IMG/VR virus record: IMGVR_UViG_3300024265_000039
Location: 1-64,000 of that record
Length of the DNA: 64,000 bases
Origin: a virus
Reading direction: 5' to 3' (one strand)
Made by a program: the position numbers and the translations under genes. How positions within the stretch are numbered: the first letter of the stretch is position 1; every line of letters starts with the position of its first letter. The notes beneath the pieces were generated by a model. The model saw only the letters and a program-made list of their open reading frames with translations, did no database searches and had not been told where the DNA came from. This document shows, in pieces, positions 15,968 through 22,303 of the stretch.

Positions 15968-16306
15968 ATGATCTGCCCTAAATGCGGACGTGAGATGAAC
16001 AAAACTCCTGATTGGAATACCGAAATCGATTCATTGGAATGTTTTTGTGGCTATAAAGAAACCCGACCAATGCCACGATGTTCTGAGTCCGGGTGTGATG
16101 ACGTAGCCAGCACATATGAGATAGACGATGAGCAATACATTTTATGTGCCGAACATGCCAGCGACAACGGGTTTTGTGTCTTTTGTGGACATTTCGTCGC
16201 CGGGGGCGATGATCGGCATTTGCATCGGACGGGCCTATGCGATGATTGTTATCGGATGAAACGTGACGATGAACGCGCCGAGATTGATGAGTTACACGAC
16301 TGGTAA
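15968..16306 (+). CDS. Multi-zinc-ribbon protein
   Basis: A 112-residue protein with at least three Cys clusters: MICPKCGREM and CFCGY near the N-terminus, CSESGCDD ... CAEH in the middle, and CVFCGHF ... CDDCYR at the end. Probably binds two or three zincs and may contact nucleic acid or host protein. No family assigned. Confidence 0.6.
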   Translation: MICPKCGREMNKTPDWNTEIDSLECFCGYKETRPMPRCSESGCDDVASTYEIDDEQYILCAEHASDNGFCVFCGHFVAGGDDRHLHRTGLCDDCYRMKRDDERAEIDELHDW

Positions 16307-16324
16307 AACAAGGGAGCGAAGCTG

Positions 16325-16813
16325 ATGCAATTTCAACCGGAGTCGATTGAGAAGATATTGGCCGGAAAGAAAACCCAGACCCGGCGGCCAGCATTGCCGA
16401 GCGATGAGATAGTCCGCACCATGACGCAAGGGAAATACCCGGAGCGTGGCGTATATCAGGTTTTCCGCAATGGTCGCTTGCATTGGCAGTGTGGGAAAAC
16501 CTACGCCGTATGCCCCGGACGCGGCAAGAAACAAGTGGCGCGGATTAAGGTGTGGCGTATTAAATGGGAAGATGTGCGAAATATGTCCTATGAGGATATA
16601 ATCGCAGAGGGGTTTGAACACCCCTTCGGGTTTCTAGAAACATGGTGCGGTTTCTATGATCCGCCTTACATAGAAACCATGAAAGCTGAAGCACATTTAA
16701 GTTCTGCCCCTGGCGCTCGCGCCTCCTTGAGGCTGCGCCCCAACGAACTCTACCAAGCGTGGGCGTTGACATTTGAACATGATGATGAGCAAAGGAGCGA
16801 AGGCGATGAATGA
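16325..16813 (+). CDS. ASCH domain protein
   Basis: 162 residues. Classic ASCH features: FQPESIEKILAGKKTQTRRP at the N-terminus, CGKTYAVCPGRGKKQVARIKV, then WEDVRNMSYEDIIAEGFEHP. ASCH domains bind RNA or modified nucleosides, and some are N4-acetylcytidine hydrolases. Common in phage early regions. Confidence 0.85.
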   Translation: MQFQPESIEKILAGKKTQTRRPALPSDEIVRTMTQGKYPERGVYQVFRNGRLHWQCGKTYAVCPGRGKKQVARIKVWRIKWEDVRNMSYEDIIAEGFEHPFGFLETWCGFYDPPYIETMKAEAHLSSAPGARASLRLRPNELYQAWALTFEHDDEQRSEGDE

Positions 16814-17213
16814 AGATATTCAAGGCATCATTGATGGTACCCACGTGCTCTATTCAGACGATGTGGTAGGCGAAGGCATTATGCAGATTATCCATGAAAA
16901 ATTGACAGAAGGCAGCTTGACCTTAGAGAACCTGGATGCGTTGCTGGGAAAAGGTCTCTGGAGCATAGGACGTGTCAAGAATGAAATCGATTATGCAAAC
17001 ATAGCCAGTTGGGGCAGTGAGGGGAATGCAATCGCAGGACCTAACCATCGCGTAGTTGTTGACTTAGGACCGCAATACTCGCCGTTGAACGACGATCATG
17101 TCATCAAGCGAACCATCGTTATTAAGGATGATGGGTCAGGTTTGGGGATTAAAGAAGAGATCGTACCGATTGATGAACCAGACGGGCAGGATATAGAAGG
17201 CTGGAGAGGCTAA
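16806..17213 (+). CDS. Hypothetical protein
   Basis: 135 residues from ATG 16806 (AAAGGAGCGAAGGCG upstream), overlapping the end of the ASCH gene. Acidic alpha/beta protein, no family recognised. Confidence 0.5.
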   Translation: MNEDIQGIIDGTHVLYSDDVVGEGIMQIIHEKLTEGSLTLENLDALLGKGLWSIGRVKNEIDYANIASWGSEGNAIAGPNHRVVVDLGPQYSPLNDDHVIKRTIVIKDDGSGLGIKEEIVPIDEPDGQDIEGWRG

Positions 17214-17217
17214 ACCG

Positions 17218-17430
17218 ATGATCGTGACACGCATACTCATAATTGCAGTGATGTTGCCCCGGTTACTCGTGGCGTGGGCAAAGAACAAGCGCAAGCCAGT
17301 TCAGGTCATTCATTTTCAGCCACGAATGGCTGGTAAACGCAGCCAATGGATGAAGAGTATCCCCCCTGGGTTGTGCCGCGCTCGTTTTATGGTATTGACC
17401 CCGGCTATCCTGGTTTATCGCGGACGGTAG
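17218..17430 (+). CDS. Putative small membrane protein
   Basis: 70 residues with a hydrophobic N-terminal helix (TRILIIAVMLPRLLVAW) and a basic tail. Good GGAGAGG upstream. The last 28 codons overlap the next ORF in another frame, so the real product may be shorter. Confidence 0.35.
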   Translation: MIVTRILIIAVMLPRLLVAWAKNKRKPVQVIHFQPRMAGKRSQWMKSIPPGLCRARFMVLTPAILVYRGR

Positions 17431-17606
17431 TATTTGTTCAGTGGAAAAGCGAATGGGCCACAAACCGTTACCCGAACAGGCTGCTCTCGCCGTCTGATGA
17501 ATTATTGAGAGCGGCTGAAGCCAGTAAACAGATTGACCGTTTTTCGCAGATGTTTTTCATCGAACGGTTCCCGGAAGAAGAGGACGATCATGATGTTCAC
17601 ATTTGA
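17346..17606 (+). CDS. Small hypothetical protein
   Basis: 86 residues with acidic C-terminal EEEDDHD. The ribosome-binding site is weak, but composition and position fit the cluster. Not recognised. Confidence 0.45.
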   Translation: MDEEYPPWVVPRSFYGIDPGYPGLSRTVVFVQWKSEWATNRYPNRLLSPSDELLRAAEASKQIDRFSQMFFIERFPEEEDDHDVHI

Positions 17607-17691
17607 GAACGACCACAAACGCGGTAAAATCCGTGTTAAGATGGATCGAGGCGATGCTGTGCATGTCTGGTTTTTGACGCCGGGGGAATGA
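17590..17691 (+). CDS. 33-residue micro-ORF
   Basis: MMFTFENDHKRGKIRVKMDR and on to LTPGE. Overlaps the end of the previous gene; GAAGAGG upstream. May be real, but short. Confidence 0.35.
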   Translation: MMFTFENDHKRGKIRVKMDRGDAVHVWFLTPGE

Positions 17692-17704
17692 TACTTTTTT
17701 TCTA

Positions 17705-17720
17705 GTTCAAATCTTTGAAC
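17705..17720. promoter_or_regulatory. Perfect 6-bp dyad GTTCAA-atct-TTGAAC
   Basis: Lies 25 bp upstream of the start of the 17746 gene, in the only intergenic gap of this gene cluster. Operator-like; the binding protein is unknown. Confidence 0.45.
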
Positions 17721-17745
17721 ATTCGTTTAACTGTAGGAGGATACA

Positions 17746-18483
17746 ATGCCAAGGCTGAACCAGATCATTGCAATCGAAAAGTATGCGAAAGGCCAGGCGG
17801 CCCGAGACTTCACCGACGCGCATCAGTTGCTACAGAAACCAGCGCTCCTTGCTGGTATCGCCCGCACCTATCGCCCGATTGATGATGATGGCGACCAGTT
17901 GCCACCGGAATCAACCCGTGTGCAAGTCAGGGCGGAGGAAGGCATTCAGGCGATTATCGTCATCATGACAAAGTTGTTTGATGTGACCGCAACCAAAGAC
18001 TGGGCCAACCAATCGGCGGCGGCTGATGTCGTGGTAGATGGGGATGTCATCGTGGAAAATGTTCCGGTCACCTATCTATTGTTCCTCGAAAAGCAACTGG
18101 TCGATTTGCATACGTTCATCAAGAAGTTGCCGGTGTTGGATGCTTCCGAAATCTGGAGCTTGGATTCCGCCCAAAACGTCTGGGCAACCGAACCGGTAGA
18201 AACCACCAAAACCAAGAAGCTGCTACGCAACCACGTTAAGTCTGAGGCGACGCCACAGCACCCGGCACAGGTGGACGTCTACACCGAAGATGTGGTTATC
18301 GGTCGCTGGCACACGGTTAAATATTCCGGTGCGATGCCCACCGCCCGTGTCGCTCTTCTGTTGGAACGGGTACGCAAACTACAGGAAGCGGTCAAGTTCG
18401 CCCGCGAGGAAGCCAACGGCGCTACGGTAGACCATCAAAAAGTCGGTGAACCAATTTTCACCTATCTTTTCGGAAAACAATAG
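17746..18483 (+). CDS. DUF7873-like phage protein
   Basis: A 245-residue protein. The stretch PRLNQIIAIEK, QKPALLAGIARTYRP, STRVQVRAEE, LFDVTATKDWAN, NVPVTYLLFLEKQL, DLHTFIKKLPVLD, KLLRNHVKSEAT and VKFAREEAN matches a widespread uncharacterised phage/actinobacterial family I know as DUF7873. Cytoplasmic, no catalytic motif evident. Strong AGGAGGA ribosome-binding site. The gene has its own upstream dyad and ends exactly where the tRNA-like region begins. Confidence 0.75.
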   Translation: MPRLNQIIAIEKYAKGQAARDFTDAHQLLQKPALLAGIARTYRPIDDDGDQLPPESTRVQVRAEEGIQAIIVIMTKLFDVTATKDWANQSAAADVVVDGDVIVENVPVTYLLFLEKQLVDLHTFIKKLPVLDASEIWSLDSAQNVWATEPVETTKTKKLLRNHVKSEATPQHPAQVDVYTEDVVIGRWHTVKYSGAMPTARVALLLERVRKLQEAVKFAREEANGATVDHQKVGEPIFTYLFGKQ

Positions 18484-18504
18484 GCTACAATGGTAGTTGA
18501 GTAC

Positions 18505-18610
18505 AAACTGAGGCTTAGTCTCAGATTGATGAACGGTCTTAAAGTGTAGGTTCGAATCCTGCCCTCGCCAAACGTGGCGGGGTAGCCCAACAGGTAGAGG
18601 CACCAGACCG
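18505..18610 (+). tRNA. tRNA-like element A, permuted order (3' half before 5' half)
   Basis: T-arm GTAGG-TTCGAAT-CCTGC (18546-18562), 3' acceptor strand CCTCGCC and discriminator A (18563-18570), a 5-nt linker, then 5' acceptor strand GGCGGGG (18576-18582), TA, and D-arm GCC-loop with GG-GGC (18585-18601). The two acceptor strands pair 7/7 with one G-U. CGGTCT (18534-18539) upstream pairs with AGACCG (18605-18610) where the anticodon stem should be. No normal anticodon loop can be drawn, and no CCA is encoded. No other 5' half fits this 3' half. Confidence 0.6.
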
Positions 18611-18683
18611 AACAACCAAGCTCAGATTCTTACTCAAGACTGAGCATCGCCGTTATCGTCAAATCGACTGTTCGGAAACAGAC

Positions 18684-18776
18684 ATTGCAAGATGTGAGTT
18701 CAACTCTCACCCGTTGCTCTTGATGTACATAACCTTTCTTATGCGACGGTAGCTTAACGATAGAGCGTGCGCTGAT
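18684..18776 (+). tRNA. tRNA-like element B, permuted order
   Basis: T-arm GTGAG-TTCAACT-CTCAC (18694-18710) and 3' acceptor CCGTTGC (18711-18717), a 25-nt linker, then 5' acceptor GCGACGG (18743-18749), TA, and D-arm GCTT-AACGATA-GAGC (18752-18766). Acceptor strands pair 7/7 with one G-U. TGCA (18686-18689) can pair with TGCG (18768-18771) as a weak anticodon stem. The anticodon is not identifiable. Confidence 0.6.
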
Positions 18777-18778
18777 TA

Positions 18779-18900
18779 GACTGATTTCCCAACTTAAATG
18801 CCGTTGGCGTGCAAAGAGACGGCAAGCGATAGTGATCGCTTAAAACGATCATAGCAAATAACCGTTCAGGGTAGGGTAACTCTGGGCGGTTTGCGTTATA
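18779..18900 (+). ncRNA. Hairpin-rich segment after the tRNA-like pair
   Basis: Three strong hairpins: GCCGT ... ACGGC near 18800-18823, AAGCGAT-agtg-ATCGCTT near 18824-18842, and a 13-bp stem AACCGTTCAGGGT/ACTCTGGGCGGTT (with wobbles) at about 18860-18892. No ORF. Could be part of the same transcript as the tRNA-like elements. Confidence 0.5.
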
Positions 18901-18907
18901 TCAGAGA

Positions 18908-18962
18908 AATAAAAAAACACCCGCTTGCTGCTCATGTGTGGGCAGTCTGGCGGGGTGTCCGC
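18908..18962 (-). terminator. Leftward rho-independent terminator
   Basis: On the minus strand ACACCCCGCC ... GCGGGTGT forms a hairpin followed by seven T (complement of the A-run at 18911-18917). It would stop leftward transcription before it enters the tRNA-like region. Confidence 0.6.
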
Positions 18963-19146
18963 CTCCCCCGGTATTGGTTCTACCACCTACCGGTCAAGTT
19001 CTGAACAATTAGTTGCCCGTGTGGGCACATAGACATTATAGCACAAAACCCCAATACATAGTATCGAGGCTTTGTGTTCTGTGATGAAACTGGCAACTCA
19101 ATTATACCACCAATTGTTTCAAGCCACAACATAGAAAGGATAGAAG

Positions 19147-19482
19147 ATGAGGCTAAAACGCGGCGAAAAATGCGGGCGGTGTGGAACCAGGCTAGAAAGA
19201 ATGGCCGATGCAACCACATTTTGTTTGCGCTGTTGGAGGGCAAATAAAGAAATGCGCATGGCTAAATGGGAGGCAATCTATAAATGCCGTCTTTGTGGGC
19301 GGCGCTGGGTCGAAAATGACACCGATGATTATGATCTGGCTATAGATATAATAAAGAACATTATCGCTGCAACGCCTTCTATGTTATCTATTGTCGCACA
19401 CATATTTTGCCCGGATGGAAGCATAGGGATCGGTGATTTTCAGGGGATGCAGAGGTCGTCAAAAAAAGAACCCGGCGCATAA
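19147..19482 (+). CDS. Zinc-binding protein
   Basis: A 111-residue protein with CGRCGTRL, CLRCW and CRLCGRRW: a zinc ribbon plus a third Cys pair that could use CPDG further on. Last gene of the rightward early region; its final codons overlap the terminator stem. Function unknown. Confidence 0.55.
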   Translation: MRLKRGEKCGRCGTRLERMADATTFCLRCWRANKEMRMAKWEAIYKCRLCGRRWVENDTDDYDLAIDIIKNIIAATPSMLSIVAHIFCPDGSIGIGDFQGMQRSSKKEPGA

Positions 19483-19496
19483 GCCGGGTTCTTTTT
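19464..19496. terminator. Bidirectional terminator between convergent halves
   Basis: AAGAACCCGGC-gcataa-GCCGGGTTCTT with A-run before and T-run after, so it can terminate transcription from both directions. Confidence 0.85.
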
Positions 19497-19812
19497 GGTG
19501 TGCTATTACGCCAAAGGGTTTATCTGGATACCGTGCCTTATTAGCCGTCGCAACCTCTTGGATATGCTTCCCTAGTATCCCTCCGCATATCCGCACTGAT
19601 TTTATCAGCCGTCACCTGACAGACCGGCCCCACTCTTTTAAGGATGGCTGCTTCTAAGCCCACCTCCCACACACATCCTACCCCGCACGAAGGCGAACCC
19701 AGATGTTCATCTGTTATTATACCACAAAAGACGCAGTTACTACCGCGCCCCCCATGTCTCGCACGTCACATTGATTAGATATGCCTCTACCATCTCTCCC
19801 GGTTGCGGATCG
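19483..19812. other. Intergenic gap of about 330 bases
   Basis: No convincing gene. A minus-strand frame reading DDDPQPGEMVEAYLINVTCE can be joined to the downstream end of the 19813 gene only through a frameshift. Confidence 0.4.
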
Positions 19813-20106
19813 TCATCCCAGGTACTTAAACCGAGTCGGTTTCCGCAAACCCAACTGACCGCGATGGTAGGGGCAAACTCTCGCCCGGAACTGTATCCGG
19901 GTTCCTCTTTTCACATCATTCAATTCGGTGCGCTTGCGGTTGTAGTGCATCCAGGCATGATCGCAGAGGAGTTGGCCGTTGCAATCGGTAATGTCCCGCA
20001 CCAGCATCGTGCGATTGCCATCCAAATCCACCCCCCAACGCACGAAACGCCCCCGAACAGTCACCTGTTTCCTCTTGAGCCGCTTCAATCGTTGTCGATA
20101 CGCCAT
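19813..20106 (-). CDS. OB-fold-like nucleic-acid-binding protein
   Basis: 97 residues from ATG 20106 (AAGGG upstream). The pattern VRGRFVRWGVDLDGNRTMLV, DITD.NG, DHAWMHY, GTRIQFRARVCPYHRG is like small OB-fold proteins of phages and Firmicutes plasmids. Probably binds single-stranded nucleic acid. A possible frameshift at the end would add about 27 residues. Confidence 0.5.
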   Translation of the reverse strand: MAYRQRLKRLKRKQVTVRGRFVRWGVDLDGNRTMLVRDITDCNGQLLCDHAWMHYNRKRTELNDVKRGTRIQFRARVCPYHRGQLGLRKPTRFKYLG

Positions 20107-20220
20107 AGGCAATGCCCTTAATGGAACAGGGAACGACGTTGGCAAATTGCCGACAGGCCATGCGAGGAGCCTGCAAATCTGGGATAGATCGTTGTCGCCG
20201 TCCCCTGATTGTTCCTTACG

Positions 20221-20454
20221 TTACTGAGATTTCCACCCATCCAATTGGACGAACTCATGGAAATCGCACCCTTCTTTCGGGCACACGACCGACGGAGTCA
20301 CCTTGCCATCCGGCGAAATCGTGTGGTCGGTCAACACCGCCAACTGGCTGCACTCAGGGCAGGTGATCGAAACACTTCTACCACCGTTGCCGGAGAGCTT
20401 CAGCCCTTTCCATGTCCCAGGGAGATAGTCGTTTGACTGGTTAGCGTTGTACAT
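20221..20454 (-). CDS. Zinc-ribbon protein
   Basis: 77 residues: ITCPECSQLAVL and VVCPKEGCDFHEFVQL form a Cys4 ribbon over residues about 32-66. Near the promoter-distal end of the late region. Function unknown. Confidence 0.6.
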   Translation of the reverse strand: MYNANQSNDYLPGTWKGLKLSGNGGRSVSITCPECSQLAVLTDHTISPDGKVTPSVVCPKEGCDFHEFVQLDGWKSQ

Positions 20455-20478
20455 GTCTAAATCTCTTTCGTGAATTCG

Positions 20479-21255
20479 TTATCGCAGTATCCACCAGGGG
20501 TGATCGCCACGCTGATGCTCTCCAATCGTATCCACGATCCTGCCGGAGCGGTCGCATAACCAATGTCGAGCACCAATCGCACCATAAACGCGCCTGGCTC
20601 GGTCACGCGAACTGTCCAGAAGGGGGTCAATATTAGCCCCGGTCATCTCTGGAAGCAAGACCATGCCCAGTTTAACCTCGGCTCCGTCCTGACGGGTAAT
20701 GGTCGCCTGCATCGCGTAGTTGTTGCGATGCTCGGCATATTCGGCATCCTCAACCCGGTAATCTGCGAACGCCTGGATCGAAAGGCAGGCCTCTTCATGT
20801 ACCGTCACATTGGTTTCGTAACCAACTTCCCCGGCCACAAACCCTACCCCAAACACATAACCATCATCATATTCGATAGGGATAGGATAGGTGTGATGCT
20901 CATCACCGAACAGGCCAAAGGCGTTCTCATGCAGTTGGTAGATGGAATACGTTTCCGGGCGATATTGCTCCGTGATCCCCTCGGTAATGTCCTCTTGATA
21001 CTCCGTCAGTATCGGGTTATCCAGGCAAGGGTTGGCATTGATGATCTCGAACTGACCCGGAGGCAGATTGCAATTCCGGCTATACCGGGTTGGCTCTGGT
21101 GTCCCGGTAGCCGCTTCCTGGGTAGGGGTCACCGACGTGTTGGTCGGCCAGACCGGATCATCAGTCGGCTCCGGCGTGGTCGTAACCACAATCGCCACTG
21201 GGCGGCAGGCGGCCACCAGCAGAAGGATGAGTAGTAGTAGCGCAAGCTGGCGCAT
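20479..21255 (-). CDS. Phage-encoded lipoprotein
   Basis: 258 residues from ATG 21255 (GGGAGGG upstream). Signal peptide MRQLALLLLILLLVAAC ends in a lipobox (LVAAC, lipidated Cys at residue 17), followed by a Thr/Pro-rich linker (TPEPT, TPTQ) and a roughly 180-residue exported domain with several Cys. Anchored to the membrane outer face; phage lipoproteins often give superinfection exclusion. The linker style is like Chloroflexota secreted proteins. Confidence 0.7.
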   Translation of the reverse strand: MRQLALLLLILLLVAACRPVAIVVTTTPEPTDDPVWPTNTSVTPTQEAATGTPEPTRYSRNCNLPPGQFEIINANPCLDNPILTEYQEDITEGITEQYRPETYSIYQLHENAFGLFGDEHHTYPIPIEYDDGYVFGVGFVAGEVGYETNVTVHEEACLSIQAFADYRVEDAEYAEHRNNYAMQATITRQDGAEVKLGMVLLPEMTGANIDPLLDSSRDRARRVYGAIGARHWLCDRSGRIVDTIGEHQRGDHPWWILR

Positions 21256-21259
21256 CGTC

Positions 21260-21655
21260 CTACCCTCCCGAAGGAACCGGATCGGCTTCTCTTCCAACAA
21301 TCCCTTCCAGTCCAATACGGATTTCCTTGACAGCCTCGTCGTCAATCTTAGTCGTGGATTTGGCGGCCAGTTCTTCCAGTTTGGGCAGCACGGTTTCCAA
21401 GATCATTTGGATACCCGCCTGGCCCCACTTCGGCTGGCTGTGATACAAGGCATACAACGCCCCGCCGAAGAGCATAAACACCGCCGCGACCATACTCATG
21501 GCGATCATAAAGAGGTTATCCATCACACTGCCGTCGATGACATAGGCGTCATCCGGCAGGGCCGTCACTGTTTCCTCGGTGTCCTGTGCCATGACCGGCG
21601 TCACCACCAGCATCAACAGCACCACTACGATCAGCATTTGCATCAGATGTTTCAT
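21260..21655 (-). CDS. Membrane protein with signal peptide, holin-like size
   Basis: 131 residues from ATG 21655 (AAGGAG upstream). Signal peptide residues 1-23 (VTPVMA-Q), a second hydrophobic span about 45-71 (MDNLFMIAMSMVAAVFMLFGG shown in part), then a helical tail. Two hydrophobic segments and the position beside fibre genes fit a holin or pinholin, but no endolysin is recognised nearby. Confidence 0.5.
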   Translation of the reverse strand: MKHLMQMLIVVVLLMLVVTPVMAQDTEETVTALPDDAYVIDGSVMDNLFMIAMSMVAAVFMLFGGALYALYHSQPKWGQAGIQMILETVLPKLEELAAKSTTKIDDEAVKEIRIGLEGIVGREADPVPSGG

Positions 21656-21674
21656 GAGATTTCTCCTTTTTTTT

Positions 21675-21881
21675 CTAACGATTTTGTTCGACCTCGGCGT
21701 GAAACCACCGGATCGCCGCTTCCAGTTCGTCATACGTTTCCGCCTCATTGATGCGATGCACCAGATCATCGACCAGCCCGGCAACGGCGCTGTGTCCTTC
21801 ACTGCGCCACTGAGCGGCACGGGAGATGAGTGCCCCGCGTATTTGCCCTTTGCGTTGCTGTAGGTTCTTTATTGGGGGCAT
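21675..21881 (-). CDS. Small helical protein
   Basis: 68 residues, basic N-terminus and acidic helical C-terminus (AETYDELEAAIRWFHAEVEQ). Overlaps the upstream stop by one base. Not recognised. Confidence 0.5.
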   Translation of the reverse strand: MPPIKNLQQRKGQIRGALISRAAQWRSEGHSAVAGLVDDLVHRINEAETYDELEAAIRWFHAEVEQNR

Positions 21882-22303
21882 TAGGCATCCTCCCTGATCT
21901 CACCAATCCGCATGTAAAGCGGATCATCAGCCTGCAACCGTGCGTCAATGAGGTCGATCATGGCCTGCGTCGTCTGGATGACCACCACCACGCTGCCCGG
22001 AGGACTGCCAGGCGGAGCCGCGCTCTGACAAACGAACCCGCCCACGCGATGGTCTACCGTCTCCAATGCTCTCCGCGTGACATTCCAACCAAGTAACACG
22101 CCCTCTTCGTCATATGTGGCCTTCACATCGACGACACCAGCTTCCAACGCACCCTCTTCGTCCTCTGGGTAGTCGTCCTCAAGGGCGGTCGTATCACGCA
22201 TCACATCCACCTGCCTGACGACAGACTCCAGGGTTTCGCCCTCTTCCAGAGGGATAAATGCCGCGCTGCCGTCCCACCGTGTCAAAAACGTTGCTCTTAG
22301 CAT
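21881..22303 (-). CDS. Hypothetical late protein
   Basis: 140 residues, very acidic (EDDYPEDEEGALEAG), with a VVVVIQTTQAMIDLIDARL segment. It immediately follows the fibre gene at 22304 and may be a fibre-associated or chaperone-like protein. Not recognised. Confidence 0.45.
   Translation of the reverse strand: MLRATFLTRWDGSAAFIPLEEGETLESVVRQVDVMRDTTALEDDYPEDEEGALEAGVVDVKATYDEEGVLLGWNVTRRALETVDHRVGGFVCQSAAPPGSPPGSVVVVIQTTQAMIDLIDARLQADDPLYMRIGEIREDA

Noticed and set aside
18546-18570. Phage attP core made of a tRNA 3' end
   Set aside because: A tRNA 3' end is a typical attP, but the integrase is 10 kb away, and a matching 5' half follows directly, which an attP does not need. Kept only as an alternative.
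18481-18718. Normal-order tRNA genes with introns
   Set aside because: The 5' acceptor GGCGGGG does not pair with the downstream CCGTTGC, and the last 5' half has no downstream 3' half; permuted pairing fits both.
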